64,000 nucleotides of DNA from Clostridia bacterium. GTDB lineage: Bacteria; Bacillota; Clostridia; Lachnospirales; Lachnospiraceae. The notes under the pieces were generated by a model. The model had not been told where the DNA came from and searched no databases. It saw only the letters and a program-made list of their open reading frames with translations. Positions within the stretch are counted from its first letter, which is position 1. Every line of letters starts with the position of its first letter. Positions 51,885-63,822 of the stretch are shown piece after piece. The translations under genes were made by a program, and so were the position numbers. Where the stretch lies: assembly GCA_009929615.1 (NCBI GenBank), contig SAAB01000001.1, positions 62,001 through 126,000 on the forward strand. The letters are read 5' to 3'.

Positions 51885-54515
51885 ATGAAAGGGACAAAAG
51901 CAATTATTTTGGCTTTGGCCTGTATGGGGATAAGCCTTGGATGTATAAAAACACCTTTAAAAGCGGAGAGTCTTGGAGAGCAGATTCGTTATGAAGAAGA
52001 GGATAGCAGTAATCAAAGTAAGATTTCTATTTCAGGAGAACAGGAAGTATCTGTCAGCGACTGGAACCGACGTATTTATCAGGTGGAATATACACTGACT
52101 GCAGGAAGTGCAGATGAGGCATCGGTCAGAGGCTATGCGGGCAAACATTTTCATATGGTGGATAGTCAGGGAAATATTCTATCTGAGGGCGCCTATATTG
52201 ATGCCCAGGGGAATTCGGCAGCTTCCGGTGGAAGAGTATGCCGTGATATTAACGGATGGTATATTTTATGGGAAGATACAGATTTAGCAGGCTGGGGAGC
52301 CCATACTTTTTATGTTCAGTCCGACAGTGACTATGTTGGTGGAAATAATCAGCTTATTGGTTTGGAAGGATTGTCCGGGGTATATCTGAAAGAATCATCA
52401 GGCAGTGCGGATTTTCCTATGAACACATCATCGGTCAATGTGGCGGTAGAAGTTGAAGCTCTTGACCAGACGCTTCCGGTTATGTCAGGGATGGATATGG
52501 CCAATCAGGAACTTGCGGAGAAAGCCGTTGTAAAACTGAACTGCATTTATGGGAATTTGCAGGATGTGCCATTAAAGGCTCAGTGGTATGCCCTTATTGA
52601 TGGGGGCGAGGTTCCGGTTGAGGAACAACTTACCCGGGTACCTTATACACTGCCGGCTAATGAAGTTGCAACGATGTCTGATCCAAAAGCCTATCGACTT
52701 AAATTATATTATAATGGCGAGGCATCTACTGACGAATCCCGTGCGAACAGTGGTGGGCAGGAGAACAGTATATCTGAAGATATGCCTATGGCAGAGGCTG
52801 TCCTTTCAAATGAAGTTTTAAGAGGCTGTATAAGTGTTAGCGTTCAGCTAGAACAGCTTCCTTATAAAGATGGCTCGGACTTTCATGTTTTTCGTTTCAG
52901 ACTTTACCGCTTTGACAGCCAGAATCAGGTTATAAGCGATGATACACCATATACAGAATATTCGTTAGCCTTTGAAACGTATGGAGACCAGGCACGGAAA
53001 GAGATTGAGATTGGTGGCCTTACGGATGGTTGGTATACCCTTGTGGCAGAAAACCCAGAGGGGCATTATGCTGAGAATACAGAGCAGAGAACAGATAACT
53101 GTCTGCCATATTCCCGAACCGGAAGCAGTGCAGGAATTGATTTCCATATCGGTGCGGTTATAGATAATCAGTATAGCTGGGAAGTTATACGTTATCAGGG
53201 GCAGGATATGTCAGACCCATTGGGGGATAATTTCTTTAAAATTGTTTATAACTACAGAGAAACTGTGTATCCTGTGAATTATCGTTCGAATTTGCCGGAA
53301 GGGGCTGTATTAAACGGCCAGGAACCGTCAGATTCAGGAAAATATCCGGCAGGTGATGGCGTCGGAGTTCAGGGAAGTAATGGAATGACTTCAGAGGGCT
53401 GGCAGTTTGTGGGCTGGTCAACAGAAGCAGGTGATGGAATTTATAAATCCGGAGAGAATCTCTATTCGGATAACTCTGTACATAATATAGCTGTTGAAGG
53501 AAGCGTGCCTATGGTAGATGGTGGACTCAACCTCTACGGACGATGGGTCAAAACCTATGAAGTGAATTATAATGGAAATACAAATACAGGTGGAGATTTA
53601 CCACAGGATAATTCGGGTACGGTAAATGCAGGAAGTAACCTTTATTATTCAGGAGATGAAGTTGTTGTCCGTGAGCCGGGTAATCTTGTGAAAAGGGATG
53701 ATGATGGTACCCAATATGTATTCGATGGCTGGAGTCTGAATCAGGATGGCTCTGGAAACCGTTTAAATGCCGGAGACCACGTGAAAGTAGAAGATGCAGA
53801 TTTAAACTTCTATGCTCAGTGGAAAGCAGTAAGCGCGGATAAATATGCGGTTAACTATATCGCAGCTCTTCCAAAAGACACGGTGATGACCGGTGTTCTG
53901 CCTCAGGATACAGAGAAATACCAGGAAGGTGCAATGGTGACAGCAAAGAACCAGGGAACAATCACTGTGGAACATTACCGGTTTGCAGGCTGGGCACTTA
54001 CATCCCGGGAAGATGCTCTTTACCAGTCGGGTGAGGAACTTTATGGTACAAAAGATATAGGAAAAACAGTAACGAAAACAGAGGCACCAATGAAGGAAAA
54101 TGGTTTAAGTTTCTACAGCCGGTGGATTCCTCTGTATCAGGTGATTTATAAAGCAAATGCAGGTACGGTAGAAGGATTGCCGGAGGATAAGAACGAATAC
54201 GAAGCAAATGCCATGGTTGAAGTTTTGGATGGCGAGAAGATGATACGGGAAGGCTACCGGTTTATGGGATGGAATACGGAATCCGATGGCAGTGGTCAAA
54301 ACTATGATTCCGGACTTAAATTCAACATGGTATCGGAGAATATAACCCTGTATGCTCAGTGGGAAAAAATACCGGAACCGGAAACAGAGGAAAATGATTC
54401 GGATTTGAACGTGCCACACAGGGGTACATGGCCAATTGTTATTCTTGCAATTGTCGGAGTCGTATGTATTATGGCCTATGTGCTTTATCAATGGCTTACC
54501 CATCGAAAAGGTTAG
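51885..54515 (+). CDS. Surface protein with four InlB B-repeats and C-terminal membrane anchor
   Basis: An 876-aa secreted, membrane-anchored protein. A signal peptide (~1-28) leads to an unrecognised beta-rich N-terminal region (~30-460). Four InlB B-type repeats (Flg_new) follow at ~465-840, each ending in a W motif (GRWVK, AQWKA, SRWIP, AQWEK) with FxGW centres. An acidic linker leads to one membrane helix (TWPIVILAIVGVVCIMAYVL) and a short basic tail. There is no LPxTG sorting signal. A role in adhesion or the cell envelope is likely; the ligand is unknown. The ribosome site is GGGAGG. Confidence 0.85.
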   Translation: MKGTKAIILALACMGISLGCIKTPLKAESLGEQIRYEEEDSSNQSKISISGEQEVSVSDWNRRIYQVEYTLTAGSADEASVRGYAGKHFHMVDSQGNILSEGAYIDAQGNSAASGGRVCRDINGWYILWEDTDLAGWGAHTFYVQSDSDYVGGNNQLIGLEGLSGVYLKESSGSADFPMNTSSVNVAVEVEALDQTLPVMSGMDMANQELAEKAVVKLNCIYGNLQDVPLKAQWYALIDGGEVPVEEQLTRVPYTLPANEVATMSDPKAYRLKLYYNGEASTDESRANSGGQENSISEDMPMAEAVLSNEVLRGCISVSVQLEQLPYKDGSDFHVFRFRLYRFDSQNQVISDDTPYTEYSLAFETYGDQARKEIEIGGLTDGWYTLVAENPEGHYAENTEQRTDNCLPYSRTGSSAGIDFHIGAVIDNQYSWEVIRYQGQDMSDPLGDNFFKIVYNYRETVYPVNYRSNLPEGAVLNGQEPSDSGKYPAGDGVGVQGSNGMTSEGWQFVGWSTEAGDGIYKSGENLYSDNSVHNIAVEGSVPMVDGGLNLYGRWVKTYEVNYNGNTNTGGDLPQDNSGTVNAGSNLYYSGDEVVVREPGNLVKRDDDGTQYVFDGWSLNQDGSGNRLNAGDHVKVEDADLNFYAQWKAVSADKYAVNYIAALPKDTVMTGVLPQDTEKYQEGAMVTAKNQGTITVEHYRFAGWALTSREDALYQSGEELYGTKDIGKTVTKTEAPMKENGLSFYSRWIPLYQVIYKANAGTVEGLPEDKNEYEANAMVEVLDGEKMIREGYRFMGWNTESDGSGQNYDSGLKFNMVSENITLYAQWEKIPEPETEENDSDLNVPHRGTWPIVILAIVGVVCIMAYVLYQWLTHRKG

Positions 54516-54522
54516 GTGAACT

Positions 54523-54960
54523 ATGGAGAATATAAATGAAGCTTTAATTCGGGAGATTGTTCAAAGGGTTTTGCGTGAGATGAATTCCGGGGAAGATTTT
54601 ACAAAGGAAAAGGACCCGAGCGGCATATTACTGGTAAAAACCCAGACAGTGAAGTGCGAACCTTTTGGAGATGCACAGGGAGTCTATCTTAAAGACATTG
54701 TAAGCCTTGAAGAAGCTCCGCGTATGGGGGCAGGGATTATGGAACTGGACCATACAAGTTTCGAGTGGACATTGACTTATGATGAATACGATATGGTTAT
54801 TTCAGGTGTTTTAGAGATAGAGATAGATGGACGGACCGTGACAGGATATCCAGGTGATATTATCTATATTCCGAAAGGAAGTCATATTCATTTTCAAACC
54901 TCATCAAAAGCGAGATATGCCTACTTTGTCTATCCGGCGGATTGGCAGTCACAGGCTTAA
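54523..54960 (+). CDS. EutQ-like cupin protein
   Basis: A 145-aa protein. Residues ~45-140 form a cupin fold like that of EutQ (YDEYDMVISGVLEIEIDGRT, GYPGDIIYIPKGSHIHF). The first ~18 residues (NINEALIREIVQRVLREM) make an amphipathic helix of the kind that targets enzymes into bacterial microcompartments. EutQ has been described as an acetate kinase-like protein in ethanolamine metabolosomes. No shell or ethanolamine genes are in the window, so its present role is open. It starts eight bases after the surface protein. Confidence 0.82.
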   Translation: MENINEALIREIVQRVLREMNSGEDFTKEKDPSGILLVKTQTVKCEPFGDAQGVYLKDIVSLEEAPRMGAGIMELDHTSFEWTLTYDEYDMVISGVLEIEIDGRTVTGYPGDIIYIPKGSHIHFQTSSKARYAYFVYPADWQSQA

Positions 54961-56319
<1,359 letters not shown>

Positions 56320-56333
56320 TGGATTAAAGTATG

Positions 56334-56362
56334 TTGACAAAATAAGATGAAATAACTATAAT
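56334..56362 (+). promoter_or_regulatory. Perfect consensus sigma-A promoter of ilvN
   Basis: TTGACA, exactly 17 bases, TATAAT. Transcription should begin near 56369. Confidence 0.85.
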
Positions 56363-56372
56363 AAATAAACAG

Positions 56373-56402
56373 CGGGTGCTCCAAAGCGGAAGCACCCGGC
56401 TT
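56373..56402 (+). terminator. Hairpin at the 5' end of the ilvN transcript
   Basis: CGGGTGCT pairs perfectly with AGCACCCG across 10 bases, then GCTTTT. It begins only a few bases after the predicted start point, so it may be an attenuator, a 5' stabiliser, or the terminator of eno. Confidence 0.6.
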
Positions 56403-56427
56403 TTAACATAGTGAGGAAGGTGCAGGT

Positions 56428-56928
56428 ATGGAACAAAAGAGAGTTTTTTCACTGTTAGTGGATAATACTTCCGGTGTTTTAAGCCGTGCAGCAGGACTTT
56501 TCACCCGACGTGGATATAATATTGACAGTATTACAGCAGGGGAAACCATGGATTCAAGATTTACTCGAATCACAGTTGTTGTTCATGGAGATGATTTGAT
56601 TCTTGAACAGATTGAAAAACAGCTTCGAAAGATGGTGGATGTTGTAGATGTCAAAAAGCTTGAAGAGGGTGTTTCCGTTTGTCGGGAATTAGTAATGATT
56701 AAGATTCGGGCAACGGTGGAAGAGCGTCAGGCAATTATTGCTGTGGCGGATATCTTTCGAGCAAAGGTCGTGGATGTAGGGATGGAATCTATGATTATCG
56801 AATTGACAGGAAATCAGTCCAAGGTGGATGCGTTTATCCAGCTGGTCAGTGATTATGAAATTTTGGAACTGGCTCGAACAGGAGTCACCGGTTTGTCCAG
56901 AGGTTCGGACGACGTGAAATTTTTTTAG
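56428..56928 (+). CDS. ilvN: Acetolactate synthase regulatory subunit
   Basis: Small subunit (166 aa) that activates acetolactate synthase and gives valine feedback inhibition in branched-chain amino acid synthesis. The N-terminal ACT domain (FSLLVDNTSGVLSRAAGLFT, RRGYNIDSITAG) and the C-terminal ACT-like half are both present. No ilvB catalytic subunit gene is adjacent; eno lies upstream and ilvC follows. GAGGAAGG precedes the ATG. Confidence 0.95.
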   Translation: MEQKRVFSLLVDNTSGVLSRAAGLFTRRGYNIDSITAGETMDSRFTRITVVVHGDDLILEQIEKQLRKMVDVVDVKKLEEGVSVCRELVMIKIRATVEERQAIIAVADIFRAKVVDVGMESMIIELTGNQSKVDAFIQLVSDYEILELARTGVTGLSRGSDDVKFF

Positions 56929-56990
56929 CTCCATAATAATATTCAGCCTATGTACTGTGAAAACAGTTACACAGCCTCTGTATTATTTAG

Positions 56991-58049
<1,059 letters not shown>

Positions 58050-58077
58050 ATAGACGCGTTTGTTCTATATAATAAGG

Positions 58078-58119
58078 ATACGGTAATCTTACAGCTTTGT
58101 AAGGTTGCCGTATTTTTTG
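58078..58119 (+). terminator. Terminator after ilvC
   Basis: ATACGGTAATCTTAC pairs with GTAAGGTTGCCGTAT (few wobbles), then six T. Confidence 0.9.
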
Positions 58120-58204
58120 TAATCTGAAACGATGGCAGCAGAAAAATATTTCCTTTATACTGAATTCAAGGAAAGGGATTCAGTGGATGAAGGAGGTTTT
58201 TTGT

Positions 58205-58957
58205 ATGAAAAAGTTTTGGAAGTTGTTTAAAAACACAATTGCTCTTTTGGCAGCAGCAGGCATTCTGTGTTTAAGTGCCTTGGTTTTCAGAGGCTATATA
58301 GAATATAAGAATGCATTGCAGGCAAAACCCTTAGACATTTGTATGGAAGAAATTTTTCAAAAGGAGAATTTTGTTCCATCTGAAGATATTCCGTATATTT
58401 ATAAAGAAGCGCTTATTGCAGTGGAAGACCACAGATTTTACCGCCACCCAGGGGTGGATATTCTGGCAACAGGCAGAGCATTGGTTCATGATATACAGGC
58501 AGGAGGGTTTGTTGAAGGTGGAAGTACCATTACCCAGCAGCTTGCGAAGAATTTATATTTCACTCAAGAAAAAACAATAACCAGAAAAATTTCTGAAGTA
58601 TTTATGGCATTAAAAATAGAGTCAGAATATACGAAAGATGAAATATTGGATTTATATATAAACAGCATTTATTATGGCGATGGATATTATTCATTGAAAG
58701 AAGCAGCTGAAGGATATTTTAATAAAGAACCGGCAGAGATGAATAATTATGAATGCACGTTATTAGTAGGCGTGCCGAATGCACCTGCTGTATATGCTCC
58801 GACGATTAGTATAGAGATGGCACTTAAAAGGCAGGAACAGGTTCTTGATACCATGGTAAAGCGTGGAATTATTGAAGAAAAGGATAAAAAAGTCATATTA
58901 GTACAGGGGGATCATTCGAAAGAATGGTCCTTTTTCCAATTTCTGCCAAAAAGTTGA
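58205..58957 (+). CDS. Monofunctional peptidoglycan transglycosylase (GT51)
   Basis: A 250-aa membrane-anchored enzyme that polymerises lipid II into glycan strands. One N-terminal helix (~10-30) is followed by the GT51 domain with catalytic E74 in AVEDHRFYRHPGVD, then EGGSTITQQLAKNLYF, RKISEVFMALKIE and YINSIYYGDGYY. No penicillin-binding domain follows, so it resembles MtgA. AGGAGG and the ATG at 58205 set the start; an in-frame ATG at 58187 precedes that site. Confidence 0.9.
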   Translation: MKKFWKLFKNTIALLAAAGILCLSALVFRGYIEYKNALQAKPLDICMEEIFQKENFVPSEDIPYIYKEALIAVEDHRFYRHPGVDILATGRALVHDIQAGGFVEGGSTITQQLAKNLYFTQEKTITRKISEVFMALKIESEYTKDEILDLYINSIYYGDGYYSLKEAAEGYFNKEPAEMNNYECTLLVGVPNAPAVYAPTISIEMALKRQEQVLDTMVKRGIIEEKDKKVILVQGDHSKEWSFFQFLPKS

Positions 58958-59075
58958 CAAAAAATGTATGTAAAGTCAAAGTTATAGTGGATAATTTTTT
59001 TTAGGGCTTATTGGAAAATATTGTGTTTTTTACTTATAATTAACAAATAACATCACTAGATATCGTGTATATATG

Positions 59076-59104
59076 TTGACAATATACAAATTTTATGGCA
59101 AAAT
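59076..59104 (+). promoter_or_regulatory. Promoter of the oligopeptide transport operon
   Basis: TTGACA, 17 bases, CAAAAT, in the 262-base gap before the binding-protein gene. The start point near 59111 leaves a ~110-base leader in which I see no recognised riboswitch. Confidence 0.55.
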
Positions 59105-59219
59105 ACAAAGTGTACTTAAATTTACAAAAAGTATTAAATAATTGTTAAAAGACCGACGATTATGTAAACTCTTTGTAAAATCTAGGGAGCGAAAAACAAA
59201 TAGTAGAGGAGAGAAAGCT

Positions 59220-60839
59220 ATGAAAAAAAGAATTGCTCTGTTACTTAGTGCGGTTATGGTAGTATCTGCTTTAACAGCATGTGGCGGTGGAAAGACTTCT
59301 GGCGGCTCAACATCAACAACAGCGGCAGCTGGAGAAACATCCGCAGAAACAACCGCATCAGACGGCACCGTAGGTGCTCACAAGGACTCATTGATTATCG
59401 GTACAGATGCTGATATCAACAGCCTTGACCTTCAGCAACAGCAGGATCAGATTAACAACATCGTATTAAAGAATACACATCAGACATTGGTATTCTTCAA
59501 TAATGACCCTGAAGCTGCAGAAAGATTTGAGCCATGTTTAGCAACATCTTGGGAGTTCACTGATGATACACATATCAAAATGACTCTTCGTGATGACGTT
59601 TATTTCAACGATGGAGCAAAAACTCCAATGACAGCTGAAGACGTTAAATTCACATTGGATATGGCTATGACAACAATGGCAGCACCAAACTTAACAGGTT
59701 TTGTTGCTTGTAACGTAGTTGATGATCATACAGTTGAGATCGAAATCGAAAGCTACAACAACGAATTTGTTCAGTCTTTAGCTTCTGTCAACTTATCTAT
59801 TCAGTCCAAAAAAGCTTATGATGATGGCGTTGAAGACCCTTATTACATCGGTACTGGCCCATACAAATTTGACGAATGGGTTGAAGGCGAATATTGCCGT
59901 CTTGTTAAAGTTGATGATTACTGGGGCAACAGCCTTCCAGCAGAAGATAACTTATCCGCTGGTGTTGTAGAAACTCTCGAATTCAGACCTTATATCGAAG
60001 CTTCTTCACGTGTTATCGCATTACAGGCTGGTGAAATTGATGTTTGTGTAAATCCTCCAATCAACGAACTTGAGTACTTGGAAGAAGACAGCAACATCAC
60101 TGTTTACGAACAGGCTGGTACTCGTTTATTCTACTTTGCTTTCAACGTAGAGAAAGCGCCTTGGGATAATCAGAAACTTAGACAGGCAGTTGCTTGTGCA
60201 ATCGACAGAAACGCAGTTCTTGAAGCTGCTGTTTATGGAAAAGGAACACCTCAGACAACTATCTTAAATCGTGGTCTTTGGGGATTCTATGATGATATGG
60301 AAGGCTTTGACTACGATGTAGAAAGAGCAAAAGAATTAATGGCTGAAGCTGGATACCCAGATGGTGGTATTACAACAACTTTAACTTATGCTTCTGGCGC
60401 ACCATATGATCAGATTGCTACAGTTATTCAGGCAAACCTTGCTGAAATCGGAGTTACAGTTACATTGAACCAGATGGAAACAGCTACTCTTAAATCTACA
60501 TGTGTAGAAGGCGGACAGGAACTGTTCCTGTGGAGATGGAATGAAGACTCTAAAGTAGATTTTGTATATCGTGACTTGTTCTATACAGGTTCTGGTTCTA
60601 ACTATCATCATTATTCAGATGCAAAAGCTGATGAATTAACTGATTTAGTTGCAACAGAAAAAGATCCTGAAAAACGTCTTGCAGATGCAAAAGAACTTCA
60701 GGAATATCTTGTAGACGCTTGCCCACAGGTTCCATTATACATTGCAAATCTTGTAATTGCATATAACAAGAATCTCAAAGGCGAGTATCTCTATGGTGGC
60801 GGAAATCATGACTGGCGTCATGCGTATATCGCTGAATAA
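59220..60839 (+). CDS. Oligopeptide ABC transporter substrate-binding lipoprotein
   Basis: A 539-aa family 5 extracellular solute-binding protein (OppA/DppA group). The lipoprotein signal peptide ends in LTAC with C21, followed by a Gly/Ser/Thr-rich linker and the typical DSLIIGTDADINSLDLQQ start of the mature fold. Later come TGPYKFDEWVEGEYCRLVK, FYFAFNVEKAPWDNQKLRQA and IDRNAVLEA. The ligand may be peptides, nickel or sugars; this cannot be read from sequence. AGAGGAGAG before the ATG at 59220. Followed by permease and ATPase genes. Confidence 0.92.
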   Translation: MKKRIALLLSAVMVVSALTACGGGKTSGGSTSTTAAAGETSAETTASDGTVGAHKDSLIIGTDADINSLDLQQQQDQINNIVLKNTHQTLVFFNNDPEAAERFEPCLATSWEFTDDTHIKMTLRDDVYFNDGAKTPMTAEDVKFTLDMAMTTMAAPNLTGFVACNVVDDHTVEIEIESYNNEFVQSLASVNLSIQSKKAYDDGVEDPYYIGTGPYKFDEWVEGEYCRLVKVDDYWGNSLPAEDNLSAGVVETLEFRPYIEASSRVIALQAGEIDVCVNPPINELEYLEEDSNITVYEQAGTRLFYFAFNVEKAPWDNQKLRQAVACAIDRNAVLEAAVYGKGTPQTTILNRGLWGFYDDMEGFDYDVERAKELMAEAGYPDGGITTTLTYASGAPYDQIATVIQANLAEIGVTVTLNQMETATLKSTCVEGGQELFLWRWNEDSKVDFVYRDLFYTGSGSNYHHYSDAKADELTDLVATEKDPEKRLADAKELQEYLVDACPQVPLYIANLVIAYNKNLKGEYLYGGGNHDWRHAYIAE

Positions 60840-60903
60840 TTGTGAACCGTATCCTATATTAGGTGCGACAGTCACTCTGTAAATTTTAGACATGTATTCA
60901 ACA

Positions 60904-60935
60904 GTTTGCGGGCCATTAAGTGCCCGCAAATTTGT
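60904..60935 (+). terminator. Intra-operon hairpin after the binding-protein gene
   Basis: TTTGCGGGC pairs with GCCCGCAAA, followed by TTTGTT. The poor T run suggests partial termination or 3' end protection, giving more binding protein than permease. Confidence 0.65.
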
Positions 60936-60981
60936 TAAAAAAATACACATATCGAAATAAAGAGATAGGAGTGTAGAGTGA

Positions 60982-61917
60982 ATGATCAAATACATACTTA
61001 AGCGTCTGGTCATGTTAATTCCGGTTATTCTGGTTACCTCATTTATTATTTACTGGGCCATGAGTTTGACCGGCGGCGATCCTGCTTTAATGCTTGCAGG
61101 TGATAATGCAGGGCCTGAACAGATTGAACAGATCCGAGAAGACCTCGGTTTGAATGATCCTTTTATGGTTAGATATTTCAATTATATGAAGGGTATGGTT
61201 ACCGGTGACATGGGACAGTCCTATGTAACTAAAAAAGATGTATTCCAGACTTTCATGGAAAAACTTCCAAATACATTACAGCTCGGCGGTGCCGCCGTAC
61301 TGATTGCAGTTATTATATCCATTCCGTTGGGTATATATACGGCGATAAATCAAAATACCTGGAAAGATACAGCGGGAATGGTATTTGCCCTCTTTGGTAC
61401 TTCGATGCCAAACTTCTGGCTGGGCTTGATGCTCATTATTTTATTCTCGCTTAAATTAGGCGTTTTGCCGTCCGGTGGCAAGACAGGCTTTTCCAGTTTA
61501 ATTCTTCCAGCGGTAACAGTTGGATTCGGACTTGCAGCGTTAATCACCCGTACAACCCGTTCTTCTATGTTGGATGTTATTCGTCAGGATTATATGACAA
61601 CAGCCAGAGCAAAGGGATGTTCAGAAAAACGTGTTATTTTTAATCATGGTCTGAAAAATGCTTTAATTCCGATTATTACAGCCATTGGCCTTCAGATGTC
61701 ATTGGTTATTACCGGTTCTGTATTAGCAGAAACCGTATTCTCATGGCCGGGCATTGGACGTCTGGTTTATGATTCGATTTCTAAGCGTGATACACCGATG
61801 GTTACAGGTGCCATTATTATGTGTTCTGTTCTTATGTGTATCATAAATCTTGTTGTAGACTTGATTTACGCTTTCTTTGATCCTCGTATTAAAGCACAGT
61901 ATAGTAAGAAGGGGTGA
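60982..61917 (+). CDS. Oligopeptide ABC transporter permease (DppB/OppB-like)
   Basis: A 311-aa inner-membrane permease with about six helices. The N-terminal IKYILKRLVMLIPVILVTS and the EAA loop for ATPase contact (TTARAKGCSEKRVIFNHGL) are typical of the DppB group. It pairs with the DppC-like protein that follows four bases later. Confidence 0.95.
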   Translation: MIKYILKRLVMLIPVILVTSFIIYWAMSLTGGDPALMLAGDNAGPEQIEQIREDLGLNDPFMVRYFNYMKGMVTGDMGQSYVTKKDVFQTFMEKLPNTLQLGGAAVLIAVIISIPLGIYTAINQNTWKDTAGMVFALFGTSMPNFWLGLMLIILFSLKLGVLPSGGKTGFSSLILPAVTVGFGLAALITRTTRSSMLDVIRQDYMTTARAKGCSEKRVIFNHGLKNALIPIITAIGLQMSLVITGSVLAETVFSWPGIGRLVYDSISKRDTPMVTGAIIMCSVLMCIINLVVDLIYAFFDPRIKAQYSKKG

Positions 61918-61921
61918 TTCG

Positions 61922-62797
61922 ATGTCGGATAATACTAAAAAAAGAAAAAGTCGCTCCATGCTTCAGGAAACATGGAGGCGTTTGATAAAAAATAAAGGTG
62001 CCGTTATTGGTATGGTATTCCTTATCGTATTAGTTTTGGCAGCGATTCTCAGTCCTATAATATTTGATTATAATACAGATGTTATTGGTCAGAATATGGC
62101 GGATCGTCTGATGGCTCCAGGGGCTGCCCATTGGTTTGGAACAGATGAGTTCGGTCGTGATTTATTTGCCCGTATTATTTATGGTGCACGTTATTCATTG
62201 ATTATTGGTGCTGGTTCTGTAATATTAGGATTAATTGTAGGAACTATTTTTGGTTCCCTGGCAGGATTTTATGGTGGCGTCGTTGATTCTTTAATCATGC
62301 GTGCTATTGATATTTTCTATTCCATTCCTAATATCATGACAGCAGTTGTTATCGTATCTGTTCTTGGTACAAGTACATTTAACTTGATGATTGCTCTGGC
62401 CTTTTCCTGTGCCAGCAGTTTCGCACGTATTGTTCGAGCCCAGGTAATGACCATACGTGACCAGGAATATGTAGAATCTTCTTATGCTATGGGACTTCCA
62501 ACATGGAAGATTATTGTAAAGCATATCCTTCCAAACTGTTTATCACCAATTATTGTTCAGATTACCCTGCAGATTGGTACAACAATTATTTCTGCATCTT
62601 CTTTAAGTTTCCTTGGTATTGGTGTTCCTGCACCAGCACCGGAATGGGGAGCCTTATTGTCCGCTGGACGTGGGCACATCCGTGATGCCAGTTACATGTG
62701 TATCATTCCTGGTTTGGCAATCATGCTTACCGTTCTTGCCTTGAATTTACTTGGCGATGGTCTGCGTGATGCGCTTGATCCGAAACTTAAGAAATAG
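61922..62797 (+). CDS. Oligopeptide ABC transporter permease (DppC/OppC-like)
   Basis: A 291-aa permease with six helices. An N-terminal cytoplasmic tail ([14 protein letters not shown]) precedes the first helix; [20 protein letters not shown] and the EAA loop ([20 protein letters not shown]) are diagnostic. The open frame reaches 61877, but that overlaps the upstream gene; AAGGGGTG before the ATG at 61922 sets the start. Confidence 0.95.
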   Translation: MSDNTKKRKSRSMLQETWRRLIKNKGAVIGMVFLIVLVLAAILSPIIFDYNTDVIGQNMADRLMAPGAAHWFGTDEFGRDLFARIIYGARYSLIIGAGSVILGLIVGTIFGSLAGFYGGVVDSLIMRAIDIFYSIPNIMTAVVIVSVLGTSTFNLMIALAFSCASSFARIVRAQVMTIRDQEYVESSYAMGLPTWKIIVKHILPNCLSPIIVQITLQIGTTIISASSLSFLGIGVPAPAPEWGALLSAGRGHIRDASYMCIIPGLAIMLTVLALNLLGDGLRDALDPKLKK

Positions 62798-62811
62798 GGG
62801 GTAGAAAGAAT

Positions 62812-63822
62812 ATGGCTGATAATTTAGTACTTGAAATAAAAGACCTGGTTGTTCATTATGAAACCGAGGATGCCGATGTTCATGCTGTCAATGGTATTGA
62901 CATCTCTATTGGTAAGAAGAGAACCCTTGGTCTGGTAGGAGAAACAGGTGCAGGAAAGACCACAACGGCCTTATCTATTCTGAATCTGGTTCCAAACCCT
63001 CCAGGAGTTATTAAAAGTGGTGAGGTTTATCTGGACGGAGAAAATGTTCTGCAGATGTCTGTAGCTGATCTTGAAAAAGTTCGTGGTAACGATGTTGCAA
63101 TGATTTTCCAGGACCCGATGACCGCATTAAATCCGGTTATGACTGTAGGCGATCAGATTGGAGAGAGTATCGAACTCCATGAAAAGATTTCCAAAAAAGA
63201 AGCTTTTGAAAAAGCTAAAGAAATGTTAAAAATGGTAGGAATTTCCGAATCCCGTGCCTATGATTATCCACATCAGTTTTCCGGTGGTATGAAACAGCGT
63301 GTTGTTATCGCTATTGCCCTGGCTTGTAGTCCTAAGCTGCTTATTGCAGATGAACCTACAACAGCTTTGGACGTTACGATTCAGGCACAGGTTTTGGAAC
63401 TGATGAAAGGACTCATTCGTGATAAAGAGATGTCCATGCTTCTGATTACTCATGATTTAGGTGTTGTAGCTGAAGTATGTGAAGATGTTTCCGTTATGTA
63501 TGCTGGCCGAATTGTTGAAAAAGGAACAACGGCGGATGTATTTAATAATACACAGCATCCATATACAGAAGGTCTTTTTGATTCCTTACCGAATCTGAAA
63601 GAGAGAGGCGAAGAATTAGTACCTATTAAAGGTCTTATGCCTGACCCTTCAGATTTACCACCTGGATGTTCATTCTCTCCACGTTGTCCATATGCGACAG
63701 AGGAATGCTCCAAGTCGGTTCCTGAATTAAGGGCTGTTAATGGCAGCGATACACATTTTGTAGCTTGTCATGCTTACAATGACCCTGATTTTGCCTTAAG
63801 GAGGAATAAAGATGGAAAATAA
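62812..63822 (+). CDS. Oligopeptide ABC transporter ATP-binding protein (DppD/OppD-like)
   Basis: A 336-aa ATPase. Walker [11 protein letters not shown]-loop [10 protein letters not shown], signature FSGGMKQRV, Walker [13 protein letters not shown] and the switch His in THDLG are all intact. The C-terminal oligopeptide-type extension ([21 protein letters not shown]) has the cysteines that hold a 4Fe-4S cluster in related OppD proteins. It overlaps the next ATPase gene by 11 bases. Confidence 0.95.
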   Translation: MADNLVLEIKDLVVHYETEDADVHAVNGIDISIGKKRTLGLVGETGAGKTTTALSILNLVPNPPGVIKSGEVYLDGENVLQMSVADLEKVRGNDVAMIFQDPMTALNPVMTVGDQIGESIELHEKISKKEAFEKAKEMLKMVGISESRAYDYPHQFSGGMKQRVVIAIALACSPKLLIADEPTTALDVTIQAQVLELMKGLIRDKEMSMLLITHDLGVVAEVCEDVSVMYAGRIVEKGTTADVFNNTQHPYTEGLFDSLPNLKERGEELVPIKGLMPDPSDLPPGCSFSPRCPYATEECSKSVPELRAVNGSDTHFVACHAYNDPDFALRRNKDGK

